DNA of 8,216 bases from Nitrososphaerota archaeon (lineage in GTDB: Archaea; Thermoproteota; Nitrososphaeria; Nitrososphaerales; Gagatemarchaeaceae), in the NCBI GenBank assembly GCA_003135575.1, contig PLCG01000087.1, forward strand, positions 3,232 to 11,447, given 5' to 3'. The translations under genes were made by a program, and so were the position numbers. Below the pieces are notes generated by a model. It worked only from the letters and a program-made list of their open reading frames with translations, did no database searches and was not told where the DNA came from. Positions 6,715 to 8,216 of the stretch are shown one piece after another (within the stretch, counting starts at the first letter, position 1; the number at the start of each line of letters is the position of its first letter).

Positions 6715-8216
6715 GTGCGGAAGGTCATCGCCGAATCCGATGTTGAAGAAAACGTTTTAGCTATATTGGAAAGCCTGGGCTATGAAATAGTTAGAGGAGA
6801 CAACGAGGGCTATCTCCCTGGCGGACACTCGGCCTTAAGAGCCGATTTCAAAGATGTAATTCTTGTCGAAAGACTAAGAATGGCACTGAAGAGGACCAAC
6901 CCGTCCATCTCTGAAGAGACGAGAGATCAAGCAATAATGCGGATTCTGAGAACCGAAAGCCAGAAGCTCATCTCCGATAATGAAAATTTCCATAGAATGC
7001 TGGTAGAGGGCATTGACGTTCCAATTCAATCAGTCGAAGGCGAAGCCTACAAAAAAGTCTGGCTTTTCGACTTCGAGAAGCCGGAGAATAACGACTTCCT
7101 AGCGGTCAATCAGTTTACGGTTAGGGAGAACAATGTTGAGAGAAGACCAGATGTTATTCTTTTCGTCAATGGAATTCCACTATTAATCCTCGAACTGAAG
7201 AACCTGGCCGACGAGAACGCCACTATTTGGACAGCCTATGATCAATTCCAGACGTACCAGGACCAAATGCCGACTCTATTCAGATACAACGAAATCCTCG
7301 TGATTAGCGACGGGGTTGGTGCAAGGGCGGGGACCATTACCTCGGAAAAGGAACGGGTCATGCAGTGGAAGACAATCAATGGCGAAAAGCCGAGGAAGGG
7401 GCTGACGGAGATCGAAGTGCTGTTAAGAGGGATGTGTGACAAACAAAGGCTTCTCGATATCGTAAGAAACTTCATCGTTTTTGAGAAGGACAAACAAACA
7501 AAAAAGAAACTGGCGGCCTATCATCAGTACTGGGCGGTAAACAAAGCGCTCAGGTCAACGCTGACCGCCAGAAGGGGGAACAAGAAGGCGGGAATCGTCT
7601 GGCACACCCAAGGCTCGGGAAAGTCCCTCACCATGATCTTCTACTCAGGCAAGCTCGTCAGGGAGCTCGACAATCCCACTATCGTAGTCTTGACCGACAG
7701 GAACGACCTGGACGACCAGCTGTTTGGCACCTTCGGAAGGTGTGAGGACATACTCAGGCAGAAGCCAGTTCAAGCCGAATCTAGAACGCACCTGCAGGAA
7801 TTGCTCCGGGTATCTTCGGGCGGTATCGTGTTCACCACGATACAGAAGTTCTTTCCAGAGGAAGGCAGGGAAAGATACCCAGTACTGTCGGAGAGGGACA
7901 ACATCGTTGTCATTGCAGACGAAGCCCACAGAAGCCAGTACGGGTTCTCTGCCAAGATTCTGGCCAAGGAAGACAGGACGCTGATAACCTACGGCTATGC
8001 CAAATACCTGAGAGACGCTCTACCCAAGGCCTCCTTTATCGGGTTCACGGGCACGCCCATAGAAAAGGCAGACAGGTCTACTCCGGCGGTCTTCGGAAAA
8101 TACGTCGACACCTACGACATAGAGCAATCAGTAGACGACGGCGCGACCGTGAGGATCTACTACGCGAGCAGGCTGGCCAAACTAGAACTGAAACCGGAAG
8201 AAAGGCCGAAGATAGA
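6715..8216 (+). CDS. hsdR: Type I restriction-modification system endonuclease subunit R (3' partial)
   Basis: HsdR is the ATP-dependent translocase and endonuclease of type I restriction enzymes. The frame is open from GTG 6715 to the window end (500 codons plus two bases), about half of the usual roughly 1000 residues. GTG 6715 is the only standard start after an in-frame TAA at 6673-6675; a GAGGG site lies about eight bases before it, and only one base separates it from the hsdS stop. Visible domains: the N-terminal PD-(D/E)XK nuclease with D146 in RRPDVILF and E160-x-K162 in LILELKN; helicase motif I TQGSGKS (298-304); motif II DEAH (402-405) in VIADEAHRSQYG; motif III FTGTP (444-448). 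By hand count arginine is encoded by about 35 AGA/AGG and 4 CGN codons, a much stronger bias than in the protease gene. No lesion is visible in the part shown. Confidence 0.95.
   Translation, partial: MRKVIAESDVEENVLAILESLGYEIVRGDNEGYLPGGHSALRADFKDVILVERLRMALKRTNPSISEETRDQAIMRILRTESQKLISDNENFHRMLVEGIDVPIQSVEGEAYKKVWLFDFEKPENNDFLAVNQFTVRENNVERRPDVILFVNGIPLLILELKNLADENATIWTAYDQFQTYQDQMPTLFRYNEILVISDGVGARAGTITSEKERVMQWKTINGEKPRKGLTEIEVLLRGMCDKQRLLDIVRNFIVFEKDKQTKKKLAAYHQYWAVNKALRSTLTARRGNKKAGIVWHTQGSGKSLTMIFYSGKLVRELDNPTIVVLTDRNDLDDQLFGTFGRCEDILRQKPVQAESRTHLQELLRVSSGGIVFTTIQKFFPEEGRERYPVLSERDNIVVIADEAHRSQYGFSAKILAKEDRTLITYGYAKYLRDALPKASFIGFTGTPIEKADRSTPAVFGKYVDTYDIEQSVDDGATVRIYYASRLAKLELKPEERPKI

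Noticed and set aside
6710..6760. ATG at 6710 overlapping the hsdS stop as the hsdR start
   Set aside because: That frame stops after 16 codons; the HsdR motifs are all in the frame of GTG 6715.
1..8216. CRISPR array, tRNA, rRNA or insertion sequence
   Set aside because: No regularly spaced repeats, cloverleaf-like segments, transposase motifs or terminal inverted repeats were seen on reading both strands.

Overview
This is an 8.2 kb accessory, defence-island-like stretch from a prokaryote. The organism cannot be fixed from the sequence. All genes are tightly packed, starts are mostly non-ATG (GTG or TTG) with purine-rich Shine-Dalgarno-like sites, and the hsd genes use AGA/AGG for arginine almost exclusively. 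That codon habit occurs in many archaea and some bacteria. The genes to the left use mixed CGN/AGR arginine codons, so the window looks like a mosaic of at least two imported cassettes.

Left edge (1-702, + strand): the C-terminus of a ThiF/E1-like adenylyltransferase, overlapped by a DUF6527-type protein with a Cys/His metal-binding pattern. This pair is typical of prokaryotic ubiquitin-like conjugation operons, and the rest of the operon lies outside the window. A doubtful 56-codon ORF follows.

Centre-left (819-3645, - strand): a two-gene operon. The first gene encodes a 723-residue cytoplasmic subtilisin-like (S8) protease with an intact Asp-His-Ser triad, similar in layout to the IetS/IteS anti-phage peptidases. 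The second, 28 bases downstream, encodes a 208-residue PD-(D/E)XK nuclease-like protein with a Cys-rich tail. No AAA+ ATPase partner, expected for IetAS, is present next to it. This protease-nuclease pair is the best candidate here for an undescribed system.

Right (3842-8216, + strand): a type I restriction-modification operon, hsdM-hsdS-hsdR, transcribed divergently from the protease operon across a roughly 200 bp intergenic region that holds a plausible extended -10 promoter. HsdM carries its methyltransferase motifs. HsdR is cut off by the window end but shows the nuclease and helicase motifs. hsdS is interrupted by one in-frame TAA codon within its first target-recognition domain; the frame is otherwise intact and recognisably HsdS on both sides. 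As written, the system would lack a full-length specificity subunit unless the stop is read through, the downstream half is translated on its own, or the TAA is a sequencing error.

Together the window joins three unrelated nucleic-acid or protein defence modules: ubiquitin-like conjugation, protease plus nuclease, and type I restriction-modification.
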